NCBI GenBank assembly: GCA_001443445.1
Contig: LDXN01000003.1
Span: 18,887-82,886, forward strand
Reading direction: 5' to 3'
Origin: Candidatus Dadabacteria bacterium CSP1-2
GTDB taxonomy: Bacteria; Desulfobacterota_D; UBA1144; Nemesobacterales; CSP1-2
DNA: 64,000 nucleotides
Made by a program: the position numbers and the translations under genes. How positions within the stretch are numbered: position 1 is the stretch's first letter; each line of letters opens with the position of its first letter. Below the pieces are notes generated by a model that saw only the letters and a program-made list of their open reading frames with translations, ran no database searches and was not told the DNA's origin. Positions 24,320-32,699 of the stretch are shown piece by piece.

Positions 24320-25627
24320 CTACTCGACTATTCCTAGAGCCTTTTGAATGGCTATAGCTTTTACAAGCGTCTCATCAAACTCCTTTTCAGGGTCTGAGTC
24401 CCAAACAATCCCGCCTCCTACCCAGAATGTTCCTATACCATCCTTGGCAAACAAAATCCTAATTGCCACACTCAACGTAAAATCCCCGTTTGGGTAGAAA
24501 ATACCTATAGCGCCACAGTATGGACCTCTTACATGTGGCTCAAGCTCATCAATAAGCTCCACGGCCCGGCGTTTAGGCGCACCAGTTACAGAACCAGGAG
24601 GGAAGGTGCTTTTAATAATATCTCCTATTCTAATCTCATCCTTCAGGTACCCCTCAACCTCTGATACCATTTGATGAAGCGTCGCATAGGATTCTATGTT
24701 AAAGAGATTGTTAACCTTTACCGTACCGTATTTGCAGACCCTTCCAAGGTCGTTTCGCATAAGATCAACTATCATTAGATTCTCTGCCCTTTCCTTCTGG
24801 CTGCTTATTAGCTCTGCTTTCAATATGGCGTCCTCTTCAACTGAAAATCCCTTTTTTCTAGTCCCTTTTATTGGTTTTGTTACAATTTTTCTCCCTGTTT
24901 TTCTCAAAAAAAGCTCCATCGAGCCGCTTATAAGTTGAAACTGTCCAAAATCTATATAGCATCCATATGGTACTGGCTGCACATCAAAGAGATTGAGAAA
25001 ATAAAAAATAGGTGGAGAGAGAATTGGTGTAGTGAACCGCTGTGAGAGATTTACCTGATAAATATCACCACTAGCAATGTACTCTTTCGCAAACCTGATC
25101 ATATTTAGGTATTCCATCTTGGTCATATTTGAGTACATCTCGATTCTCATTAGTGGATTATAAGCCTTTAAAGTTTGGTAATGGGTTGGAAGAATATTCT
25201 TCAAGTCTTCCAAGCTTCCAGAAATCACATCCCTTTCTTTAAAAAATTGTAAATATATATCAGGATATGTTTCCCCTTCCTTTTTCCAAATAGGGATAAA
25301 TCCCTCCTCTGTAAATCTAGAATATTCATAACTGACGTATCCAACAGCTATATATCCCTCACTTAAATAACCCTCTAAGACCGATAATGGGTCACGATTA
25401 AAGTTCAACTTTCTATCCTGCAAACTAACTGATACGCCTTGTCCAAGCGACGAGAGAGAAAAAACAGGATCTCTAAAGAAAACAAAAGAGCTCTCTTCCT
25501 GTGGTGAGCCTGGTCGAACCATATCGGGCAGCCAGCCTCCGCCGGAATCTAAAAAAAGCGCAGAACATGGTGAATTTGATTCTAAGCTCATGGGTAATTT
25601 AGTGATGCGGAAATAAACTTGATCCAT
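24320..25627 (-). CDS. pabB: Aminodeoxychorismate synthase component I
   Basis: Converts chorismate plus ammonia to 4-amino-4-deoxychorismate for folate synthesis. 435 residues. The C-terminal chorismate-binding domain carries KPIKGTRKKG; PIKGT is the PabB form, whereas anthranilate synthase usually has PIAGT. Also visible are DLMRNDLGRVC, STFPPGSVTGAPK and GAIGIF. The N-terminal domain (about 1-140) is less conserved and contains MVRPGSPQEE (about residues 36-45), encoded by a dispersed repeat at 25500-25522. pabC follows after 122 bp. The glutaminase PabA is not in the window. Confidence 0.93.
   Translation of the reverse strand: MDQVYFRITKLPMSLESNSPCSALFLDSGGGWLPDMVRPGSPQEESSFVFFRDPVFSLSSLGQGVSVSLQDRKLNFNRDPLSVLEGYLSEGYIAVGYVSYEYSRFTEEGFIPIWKKEGETYPDIYLQFFKERDVISGSLEDLKNILPTHYQTLKAYNPLMRIEMYSNMTKMEYLNMIRFAKEYIASGDIYQVNLSQRFTTPILSPPIFYFLNLFDVQPVPYGCYIDFGQFQLISGSMELFLRKTGRKIVTKPIKGTRKKGFSVEEDAILKAELISSQKERAENLMIVDLMRNDLGRVCKYGTVKVNNLFNIESYATLHQMVSEVEGYLKDEIRIGDIIKSTFPPGSVTGAPKRRAVELIDELEPHVRGPYCGAIGIFYPNGDFTLSVAIRILFAKDGIGTFWVGGGIVWDSDPEKEFDETLVKAIAIQKALGIVE
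25500..25522. repeat. GGTGAGCC/GGTCGAACCA repeat inside pabB
   Basis: TGTGGTGAGCCTGGTCGAACCAT (given as TGTGGTGAGCC + TGGTCGAACCAT) is a near copy of the dnaE-borne element end and is in frame, encoding MVRPGSPQ in the variable N-terminal domain of PabB. Confidence 0.65.
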
Positions 25628-25756
25628 TTATTAGCTTAAAACTACAATAAACAATAAGCAAATATAGCCGAAGGAAATAGTTCAAAGTAATAAACCTTCC
25701 ACCATCTCAATTCGTATATTGCAAAACAGGCTTAGTCATCGTTACTCTTGAAATAA

Positions 25757-25773
25757 GTATTATAATGTAATAC
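25757..25773. promoter_or_regulatory. Palindromic operator overlapping a -10 box upstream of the BrnT-like gene
   Basis: GTATTA (25757-25762) and TAATAC (25768-25773) form a perfect 6-bp inverted repeat around TAATG, and TATAAT at 25761-25766 lies inside it. This suits autoregulation by the toxin-antitoxin pair, as known for BrnTA systems. No clear -35 box is seen. Confidence 0.45.
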
Positions 25774-25785
25774 AATTAAATATAA

Positions 25786-26070
25786 GTGAAGATTGTAGAA
25801 CTTGTCTGGGAAGAGTGGCATCTCGAGCATATCGCTATAAAGCATAAGGTAAGACCTAGGGAAGTTGAAGAGGCCTGTTTTGAAGGCGAAAGCGCCAGAG
25901 TTCTCAGGGGAAGAGGCAAGGGGGAAGAAAAACTTTATTATATTCTTGGTAAAACACTTGGAGGTAGATACTTATTTATCGTAGTTAAGCCTCGAGGAAA
26001 AGGCAAAGCCAAAGTTATAACAGCAAGAGATATGAATGACTTAGAAAAGAGAAGATACAGTATTCTTTGA
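25786..26070 (+). CDS. brnT: BrnT-family toxin
   Basis: 94 residues from a GTG. VELVWEEWHLEHIAIKHKV, REVEEACFEGESARVLRGRG and EEKLYYILGKTLGGRYLFIV fit the BrnT ribonuclease-toxin fold, and VITARDMNDLEKRRY is the usual C-terminal motif with arginine-rich end. BrnT toxins resemble RelE and inhibit translation. The partner antitoxin gene follows 84 bp downstream, unusually far for such a pair because a structured repeat occupies the gap. The frame is complete and shows no obvious inactivating change. Confidence 0.8.
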   Translation: MKIVELVWEEWHLEHIAIKHKVRPREVEEACFEGESARVLRGRGKGEEKLYYILGKTLGGRYLFIVVKPRGKGKAKVITARDMNDLEKRRYSIL

Positions 26071-26143
26071 ACCGCAGCTTTATCTGGTTCGCAGTGTGAA
26101 CCAGATGGAAATAAACAGTGGTTCAAAGGGAAATAAAAGGAGG
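26069..26143 (+). repeat. Structured hairpin/GGAAATAAA repeat element, toxin-antitoxin spacer copy
   Basis: GAACCGCAG starts at the brnT stop. Then stem TCTGGTTC (26083-26090), loop GCAGTGT, GAACCAGA (26098-26105), followed by GGAAATAAA (26107-26115), CAGTGGTTCAAA, GGGAAATAAA (26128-26137) and the ribosome site AGGAGG (26138-26143). It matches the dnaE leader element except in the stem, where both strands differ together. A second pairing, GAACC (26069-26073) with GGTTC (26086-26090), is possible and mutually exclusive with the first. Confidence 0.65.
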
Positions 26144-26154
26144 TGAAATGAAAG

Positions 26155-26421
26155 ATGGGAAAGATTCCAAAGTTTAAATCCGACCAGGAGGCTGCACAGT
26201 TTTGGGATACCCACAGCCTCATAGAATTTGAAGATGATTTAGAACTTGTAAAAGAAAAGGTATTCGTTAAGCCTGAAAAACAGGTAATGACAATTCGCGT
26301 GGACAAAAAATTGGCTAACGCTTTGAAGATAATTGCGAGAGAAAAGGGAATTAACTACTCCACACTAGCCAGAATGTGGCTGATTGAAAGGCTTAAGAAA
26401 GAAATTGAGGAAATTAAATAA
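26155..26421 (+). CDS. CopG-type antitoxin partner of BrnT-like toxin
   Basis: 88 residues. The N-terminal PKFKSDQEAAQFWDTHSL is characteristic of antitoxins paired with BrnT/HicA-like toxins, and the C-terminal QVMTIRVDKKLANALKIIAR forms a ribbon-helix-helix DNA-binding unit. The family binds the toxin and represses the operon. A strong ribosome site, AGGAGG, lies 11 nt upstream of this ATG; an out-of-frame ATG at 26148 is closer but gives only a short peptide. The gene is intact. Confidence 0.85.
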   Translation: MGKIPKFKSDQEAAQFWDTHSLIEFEDDLELVKEKVFVKPEKQVMTIRVDKKLANALKIIAREKGINYSTLARMWLIERLKKEIEEIK

Positions 26422-26556
26422 GGTTTCTTCTACCTTATTTCAACTTAAGAAACACTACAAACTAAGTTCCACGCTCGCGGGCGGGTGCACCAACGAGCGG
26501 GCTTCACACGCTCCACGTTTAAAGTGCTACCTATGTATAGCAGTCCTAACTATTAA

Positions 26557-27291
26557 TCAGGCGACCGTTGATTTTGATAGTTGTTGTATCTGCTGAATTG
26601 AATTCCCAATCAACTCTTTCAGTCGCCCATAGTTAGGTAACAAAGAAGGGACAACCATCTGAGATTCAAGAAGATCTTTGCACAGTCTCAAAGACACAAT
26701 AGTTGCTTCTACTAAATTGTAGATTGGCGCAATGTAAGACTTTGGAACAAAATGTTCATACTCGTTTCGGATCTCTCCGTGGAGCCATTCTAACCTCTGC
26801 ATATCAATATCAGACACTTGCACTGTTTTGCTATTTATAGTTTGTTTCATGAAACAATCAGCCTGAATCATTGCAAGTGCATCGTAAAAGGAAATTAGAT
26901 AATCATCTCCTTTGGGCAAATCGGGTTGCAGCTCGTAGTTGATTACTGGAGGTTCACATTGAGCTGGTTCTGAAAATCTCCAAGCGACATTGCAACCAGT
27001 AACAGGTTGCTTATGGATTTCCTTACAAGGTTCGTCGCCAATCTGATACTCGTGTTCACGTAGCTTGGATGGACGACTAGTAATTGCAAGGTTTGCCGAA
27101 CCTTTCAAGGCTTCAATCATTGCTCTATAGAGAATGAGATGCACCTCTCTTGCCACTCGAAAAAAACTCGGTTCATCTCGACTGAGTTCAAAACGGATAT
27201 GCAATAAGCCATTCTCAATGAGATTCAGATTATCGATTGTTTCCCACCTCAACTCATGCTCACTTTCTCTCATAATTAAAATCTCCATCAA
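26557..27291 (-). CDS. Hypothetical protein with HEPN-like RxxxxH motif
   Basis: 244 residues, predicted soluble and mostly helical. The C-terminal half contains EWLHGEIRNEYEHFVPKSY (about 168-186), in which RNEYEH fits the R-x4-H active-site pattern of HEPN ribonucleases. HEPN proteins are frequent in toxin-antitoxin, abortive-infection and CRISPR contexts, and this gene sits beside a BrnT-like module. No nucleotidyltransferase partner adjoins it. The motif alone is weak evidence, so nuclease activity is inference. The true start may be the second or third ATG (residues 2 or 7). Confidence 0.55.
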   Translation of the reverse strand: MMEILIMRESEHELRWETIDNLNLIENGLLHIRFELSRDEPSFFRVAREVHLILYRAMIEALKGSANLAITSRPSKLREHEYQIGDEPCKEIHKQPVTGCNVAWRFSEPAQCEPPVINYELQPDLPKGDDYLISFYDALAMIQADCFMKQTINSKTVQVSDIDMQRLEWLHGEIRNEYEHFVPKSYIAPIYNLVEATIVSLRLCKDLLESQMVVPSLLPNYGRLKELIGNSIQQIQQLSKSTVA

Positions 27292-27385
27292 TTGTTATTA
27301 GCCATTTAATCACTTGCCTTTAGATAGACCCATCCCATTCAGCTAACGTCAATGATAGCAGAAATGGTCTAAAACGTGGTTAATA

Positions 27386-29086
27386 TCAGGTCTCCGTATA
27401 TTCCGGACCGCCGCCGCCTTCGGGAGGGGTTAAGCGGCCTCCCTTGGCAGAAATTGCGCCGCAGTGGATGCAGTTGGTTGGATTTACCTCGAGATGTTTA
27501 TGACCATCCTTTTCAACCCATTCATAGACTTGCGCGGGGCACATATTAACCCATGTAGTACCGATAACCTCAGGCACATCGGTTCGTAATCGTAGATGAC
27601 TCGGTTGATTGTCACGGGTACGGTTGCCGCTTGCATAAACGCTTGTGAGCTTATCAAATATGTATTTATTATCAGGCTTAGGATATGACTTGCTACGATC
27701 CCCTAAGAACATCTCAGGCTCGCTGTCAAGCTCAGTGGTGAATCTCCCACCAGGAAAGAGACCTTTAGTCGCGGTCATCAATCCAGCTAGTATTGAGCCT
27801 GGTATGAATCCATATTTGAACACCTGTCGCATGTTTCTGACCTCATAGAGGTCCTTCCATATAAAACTCTTCCTAATAGCTTTGTCATAGCTTGAAAGTG
27901 CACCCGGTTGAGATAGATCCTTATTGGCCTTTAGAAGCTCAAATATCGTCTCCGCCGCCAGCATTCCAGACCACATGGCGTAATGAATGCCCTTGAGTGC
28001 TGGCACGTTCACAAAACCAGCACAATCACCGGTCATAAGCGCCCCAGGAACACTTAAACTATCAGGAATCGAATAGAAGCCGCCCTCCGGTATAGTCTTT
28101 GCTCCCCAGCCCTGGTCTAATCGTTTTCCACCATCGAGGATAGCTCGAAATAGAGGATGGTTTTTTATTTCCTGAAGGAGATCATGAACTGAGAGAGTGG
28201 CGTCTGTATAATCGAGCCCGACAACAATACCTAGCGATACCATGTTCTCACCCATAGGATAGGCGAAAGTGCCTCCGAACTCCCTATACTTACTTCCCAT
28301 ACGGAGTGGCCATCCCATAGTGTGTATGACCCTATCAAGTGGTTTCGGAACCTCCCAGATTTCCTTAACGCCGAGTGCATACACCTGTGGATTTGGTCTA
28401 GTTATCTTAAAATGCTCGATTAATGCATGCGTGAGATGACCCTGTGTTCCCTCTCCGAGGACCGTCACCTTTGCAGTAACGTCAGAGCCGGGCTGGAAGC
28501 TTCCCAAGGGGTTACCTTCTCTATCAAGTCCCTTATCGCCCGTTCTAACCCCCTTCACTACACCATCCTCAACCAAAAGTTTCATACCGGCGGTTTCGTT
28601 TAAAATCAGCACCCCCATCCCTTCAGCCTTCTCTGCAAGCCAGGTCCCTACCTTGCTTATAGAGGCAACGTAATTGCCATGGTTTTGCATCGTTGGAGGT
28701 GGTACCGGAAATGGAAAAGCGCTACCTGAGGTTAGGAAATAGACCGTTTCTTTCTCCACCGGATTGAAAAATGGGAATTCAAACTTGGGAAGTTTAGGAA
28801 ATAGCTTTCTAAAGGCAATTGGATTTATTACAGCCCCGGAGGCGAGATGCGCCCCTGGATACTTACCCTTTTCCATAATCGCTATCGGAATTTCTCCCAA
28901 GGATCCCATCAACTCGGGTTCATTTTCTAGGAGTTGTGCAAGTCTAATTGCTCCTGCAAGGCTAGCCGGTCCTGCACCAACAAATAGAATACCTACCTGT
29001 ATGCGGTCATCAGGCTTATCTGTAATACCTGTAACAAATTCATCGGGTGCTACCGGTGGTTTAAAATCTGCTGGAATGTTTGCCAT
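27386..29086 (-). CDS. Electron transfer flavoprotein-ubiquinone oxidoreductase
   Basis: Passes electrons from ETF (fatty-acid and amino-acid oxidation) to the quinone pool at the inner membrane. About 566 residues from the ATG at 29084-29086, preferred because AGAGGTGGTGG precedes it. FAD motif VGAGPASLAGAIRLAQ (about 37-52), ubiquinone/FAD segments such as KTIPEGGFYSIP and MTGDCAGFVNVPALKGIHYAMW, and C-terminal NMCPAQVYEW and PPEGGGGPEY are all family features. Oddly, the usual NCVHCKTCDIK cluster reads NCIHCGAISAK, so one of the four 4Fe-4S cysteines is missing. No ETF subunit genes are nearby. Confidence 0.92.
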   Translation of the reverse strand: MANIPADFKPPVAPDEFVTGITDKPDDRIQVGILFVGAGPASLAGAIRLAQLLENEPELMGSLGEIPIAIMEKGKYPGAHLASGAVINPIAFRKLFPKLPKFEFPFFNPVEKETVYFLTSGSAFPFPVPPPTMQNHGNYVASISKVGTWLAEKAEGMGVLILNETAGMKLLVEDGVVKGVRTGDKGLDREGNPLGSFQPGSDVTAKVTVLGEGTQGHLTHALIEHFKITRPNPQVYALGVKEIWEVPKPLDRVIHTMGWPLRMGSKYREFGGTFAYPMGENMVSLGIVVGLDYTDATLSVHDLLQEIKNHPLFRAILDGGKRLDQGWGAKTIPEGGFYSIPDSLSVPGALMTGDCAGFVNVPALKGIHYAMWSGMLAAETIFELLKANKDLSQPGALSSYDKAIRKSFIWKDLYEVRNMRQVFKYGFIPGSILAGLMTATKGLFPGGRFTTELDSEPEMFLGDRSKSYPKPDNKYIFDKLTSVYASGNRTRDNQPSHLRLRTDVPEVIGTTWVNMCPAQVYEWVEKDGHKHLEVNPTNCIHCGAISAKGGRLTPPEGGGGPEYTET

Positions 29087-29257
29087 TTTTACCACCACCT
29101 CTTTAGAGAATTAAGAATAACTTAACTTCATAATAAATTAAAAAATTTTAGAGTCAAGAAATTCCCAGCGTTTTTACTAGACGTTTAATGGAAAGATGAT
29201 TTTTTAATGCTTAAGTCTTTCTCTGTTTTACTTTTAAATCCGGTTGGTAAGATGATC

Positions 29258-30118
29258 TTATTTGTCAGCAATATGCTTAACACTCACGGACTTACTAAGT
29301 TCCTCTTTTAGCCCTTTAATATCTTCCCTTTCAATCATAAGTCGTATCTTCTCTAAGGCCCCTTTAAATGCCTCTATGGCTTCTATCACATTCTTTTTAT
29401 TTGCAAGAAAAATATCACTCCACATATCTGGAGAGCTTGCACCAATTCGTGTATAGTCCCTGAGCCCACCGCCTGCAAACTCAAGAATATTATCAGGCTC
29501 TTTTTCTGAGGCTACAGCATTCAGGAGAGCGTAAGCAACCGCATGGGGTAAATGGCTTACATAAGCAAACACACGATCATGTGTTTGTGGATCCATCGTG
29601 AAAACCTCTGCTCCCACAATTTCCCATAGGCTCTTAGCCTTGGCTAAAGCCTCCGCTTGTGTTTTTTGAGTCGGGGTTAGTATGCATCTCTTTCCTTGAA
29701 AAAGCCTATAATCTGCGGCCCAAACACTTGAACGCTCTGTTCCTGCTATCGGATGTCCGCCTACAAAATAGAAGAGATGAGAAGGAAGAGAAACTTCAAC
29801 CTCTTCGACTATTTTTCCTTTTATGCTTCCCACATCGGTGATTAAGCTTCCCTTAGAAGCTATATCAAAAACTGATTTTGCAATCCTTGGTATTAGTCCA
29901 ACGTGTGTTGCGATAACGATGATTTCTGATTGTTTAACTCCCTTTTCAATCTCATTTGAGCCCCTATCAATAATTCCTTCTTGAATAGCGTAATCTATGG
30001 CCTTCTCATCTAGATCAACTCCAAAAATCTCGGCTACCTCCCCTGACTTTTTTAACGCCCAGGCAAGAGAGCCACCTATCAACCCGATACCTATGATTGT
30101 TACCTTTTGAAAGGTCAT
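29258..30118 (-). CDS. tyrA: Prephenate dehydrogenase
   Basis: NAD(P)-dependent oxidation of prephenate (or arogenate) in tyrosine synthesis. 286 residues. N-terminal Rossmann motif GIGLIGGSLAWALKK (about 9-23), VGSIKG, and the substrate-site GGHPIAGTERSS (about 119-130). The helical C-terminal dimerisation domain contains DPQTHDRVFAYVSHLPH with the conserved histidine. It starts 8 bp after hisC on the same strand, so hisC-tyrA form an operon with pheA possibly upstream. The cofactor preference cannot be read with confidence. Confidence 0.95.
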   Translation of the reverse strand: MTFQKVTIIGIGLIGGSLAWALKKSGEVAEIFGVDLDEKAIDYAIQEGIIDRGSNEIEKGVKQSEIIVIATHVGLIPRIAKSVFDIASKGSLITDVGSIKGKIVEEVEVSLPSHLFYFVGGHPIAGTERSSVWAADYRLFQGKRCILTPTQKTQAEALAKAKSLWEIVGAEVFTMDPQTHDRVFAYVSHLPHAVAYALLNAVASEKEPDNILEFAGGGLRDYTRIGASSPDMWSDIFLANKKNVIEAIEAFKGALEKIRLMIEREDIKGLKEELSKSVSVKHIADK

Positions 30119-30126
30119 TTTAGTTT

Positions 30127-31215
30127 TTACAATCCTAACACCTTTTTTATTGCCCTGATAAACCTTTCGTTTTCCTCTGGAAGCCCAATGGTAACCCTTA
30201 TATGCGTTTTAAGACCATAGTTTAGAACTGGCCTTACTATCACACCTTCCCATAGAAGTGCGTTATAAACAGGAATCGGATCAGAGCCTAAATCCATAAG
30301 AATAAAGTTCGTATAAGAAGGGGCGAAGGGAAGATTAAATTTCTTGAGTTCTTTTGTTAGATACTTAAGCCCTATTCTATTTATTTCCCTAGACTTTGTT
30401 ACATGCTCCTTATCATCAAGAGCAGCGAAGGCGGCTACCTGAGCAAGTGAATTAACATTAAATGGCTCCCTTACACGATTCATATATGATACTATTTCCT
30501 CTGAAGACACCCCGTATCCAAGCCTGAGACCCGCAAGGCCGTAAATCTTTGAGAACGTTCTAACTGTAACGATAGACTTCCCTAGATTTAGATAATTAAG
30601 GGAGTTTGGATAATCAGGGTCATCAACGTAGTCAAAATAGGCTTCATCTACTACAACTATAATGTTTCCTGGAACCCTGTCTAAGAACCACTCAAGCTCG
30701 TCTCTTGTCACCATAGTCCCAGTAGGGTTATTTGGATTCGCTATGAAGACCGCTTTGGTCTTAGATGTTATTCGACTATACATATCCCTCAGATTATTTG
30801 TAAGCTCAGGCATGGGTGACATATTCGCTTTTGCTCCAACTGCCTGAGTAACGATCGGAAAAACAATGAAAGCAAACTCGCCTATAACCGCTTCATCACC
30901 GGTCTTCATAAACGTTCTCGCTACGATCTCTATTACCTCGTTTGAGCCATTTCCAAAAATCAGATTCTCAGGTTTTACATTGAGCCTTTCGGCAAGCTTG
31001 TGTTTTAGATAGAACGTATCTCCGTCGGGATAACGATTAACTTTATTTAGTACTTCTTCTACCGCACTTATGGCTAGTCGAGAGGGTCCTAGCGGATTTT
31101 CATTTGATGCAATCTTTATTGCGTCCCGAATTCCAAGCTCCCGCTCAAGCTCTTCGACAGGCTTTCCTGGGACGTATGGAATCAAGTCTTTTACATATTC
31201 ATTGGGTTTTATCAA
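30127..31215 (-). CDS. hisC: Histidinol-phosphate/aromatic aminotransferase
   Basis: PLP-dependent fold-type-I aminotransferase, 362 residues. FGNGSNEVIEIVART, NPNNPTGTMV, VVDEAYFDY and the lysine loop RTFSKIYGLAGLRLGYG are intact. The start is TTG at 31213-31215 behind GGAGG. HisC enzymes act on histidinol phosphate, and many also transaminate phenylpyruvate or prephenate. Its position between pheA and tyrA, with no other his genes, suggests that here it serves phenylalanine and tyrosine synthesis, perhaps with dual use for histidine. Confidence 0.93.
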   Translation of the reverse strand: MIKPNEYVKDLIPYVPGKPVEELERELGIRDAIKIASNENPLGPSRLAISAVEEVLNKVNRYPDGDTFYLKHKLAERLNVKPENLIFGNGSNEVIEIVARTFMKTGDEAVIGEFAFIVFPIVTQAVGAKANMSPMPELTNNLRDMYSRITSKTKAVFIANPNNPTGTMVTRDELEWFLDRVPGNIIVVVDEAYFDYVDDPDYPNSLNYLNLGKSIVTVRTFSKIYGLAGLRLGYGVSSEEIVSYMNRVREPFNVNSLAQVAAFAALDDKEHVTKSREINRIGLKYLTKELKKFNLPFAPSYTNFILMDLGSDPIPVYNALLWEGVIVRPVLNYGLKTHIRVTIGLPEENERFIRAIKKVLGL

Positions 31216-31428
31216 GGTGCATCCTCCGGAATTATGAGGTCTTGAAATATAAGATTTTGTCTTTTGCTCTTCACTAACTGGACATCTAAAATTGAATGAA
31301 AGGTGATATTCACTTTTTGAGATTTAGAAGATTAGATGAAGTTTCACTATAATATGAAGATAAATCCAACTACGAAACACAAAAAATCACGACCCAAGCC
31401 CTGACCCTGAAACCATAACACGTCTTAA

Positions 31429-32511
31429 TCAATTACTCTTTCCCATCGGATAAGAACCAAGGACCCTTAGGAAAACGCAGATTTGTCTCACCTTGGTTAA
31501 AAGACCACCTATCTTTTCGGCTTGGGCATGTCCTTCAAAATCTACAAAAAACACATACTCCCACGGTCTTTCCTTTGATGGCCGGGATTCAATCTTTGTT
31601 AGATTTATATTTTCCTCAGCAAATGGAGATAGAGACTTATGAAGTGCCCCTGGTTGATCCTTTAGAGAGAAAACTATAGATGTTTTATCAGCACCAGTTG
31701 GACGACTATATTCCCTTCCTATCACCCAGAACCTGGTCGTGTTACCAGGGCTGTCTTCTATTTGTCTTTCAACGATCTTCAACCTATAAATCGATGCAGC
31801 GAACTCACTTGCTACTGCGGCGATTTTCTTGTCACGAGAGGCCAATTTAACAGCATTTGCAGTGCTTGAAGTTTCACGATACTCCACGCGCTTTAGATGC
31901 TCGCTCAACCATTTTCTACATTGACCAAGCGCCTGAGGATGAGAGGCAACTATTTTAATATCCTTAATATCTCCTTTCTTTGAAATGAGAAAATGGCTTA
32001 TCTTTTCAAAGAGTTCTGAAGAAATAAATAGATCCGACCTCAAGAACCTGTCGAGAACGTTACCCACAGAACCCTCCATAGAATTTTCAACAGGAACTAT
32101 ACCGAATGAAACCCTTTCCTTTTCAACTTCCTCGAACACCTCATCAATTCCTTTACAAGGCTTGAACCTAGCAGAACTACCAAACTCCCGAAACGCTGCC
32201 TGATGAGAGAAGGTACCATCCGGACCTAGATACGCTACCTTAATCGGACGTTGCAGTGAACGACACCCTGAGATTACTTCTCTAAAAACGGAAAGGACAG
32301 AATCCGTTGTAAGCGGACCAAGATTTGCTCTTTTAATATTTCTTTCAATCTCTCTTTCCCTTGCTGGATCATAAACATTAAATGAGTTTTCCTTCTTAAG
32401 TTTACTAATTTGAATTGCGATTTTCCCACGCTCGTTTAGAAACTCGAGGATTTTTTTATCAATCTCATCAATCCTTTTTCTCAGATTCTCAAGATCCACA
32501 GAAGAGCCCAT
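31429..32511 (-). CDS. pheA: Bifunctional chorismate mutase/prephenate dehydratase (P-protein)
   Basis: Converts chorismate to phenylpyruvate. 360 residues: AroQ-type chorismate mutase (about 5-85, LENLRKRIDEIDKKILEFL), prephenate dehydratase (about 92-270, VAYLGPDGTFSHQAA and the catalytic TRF in GNTTRFWVIG), and a C-terminal ACT domain (about 280-355) with the phenylalanine-binding GALH and ESRP motifs. Feedback inhibition by phenylalanine is therefore likely. It lies 213 bp upstream of hisC on the same strand. All domains look intact. Confidence 0.96.
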   Translation of the reverse strand: MGSSVDLENLRKRIDEIDKKILEFLNERGKIAIQISKLKKENSFNVYDPAREREIERNIKRANLGPLTTDSVLSVFREVISGCRSLQRPIKVAYLGPDGTFSHQAAFREFGSSARFKPCKGIDEVFEEVEKERVSFGIVPVENSMEGSVGNVLDRFLRSDLFISSELFEKISHFLISKKGDIKDIKIVASHPQALGQCRKWLSEHLKRVEYRETSSTANAVKLASRDKKIAAVASEFAASIYRLKIVERQIEDSPGNTTRFWVIGREYSRPTGADKTSIVFSLKDQPGALHKSLSPFAEENINLTKIESRPSKERPWEYVFFVDFEGHAQAEKIGGLLTKVRQICVFLRVLGSYPMGKSN

Positions 32512-32699
32512 GATACATATAGGAGTGGTTTCCTAAAAACCTCCCTCTTTGATCCCCGACCGGATCGGGGATACCCCAGATCCCAATGAAATTTGAAGAG
32601 AATGATAGCTATATGAGAATGGAATGTCAATTGATTGCGGATTTGGGATTTCAGATTGCGGAATATCTTTTAAATCCGCAATCTACAATCTGCACTTCC
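32512..32699. repeat. Intergenic repeats between pheA and the DUF151 gene
   Basis: A perfect 8-bp hairpin ATCCCCGA/TCGGGGAT (32552-32572) is a common bacterial dispersed palindrome. GATTGCGGATTT (32633-32644) and AAATCCGCAATC (32672-32683) form a 12-bp inverted repeat of the same family that is inserted in leuS. Confidence 0.65.
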
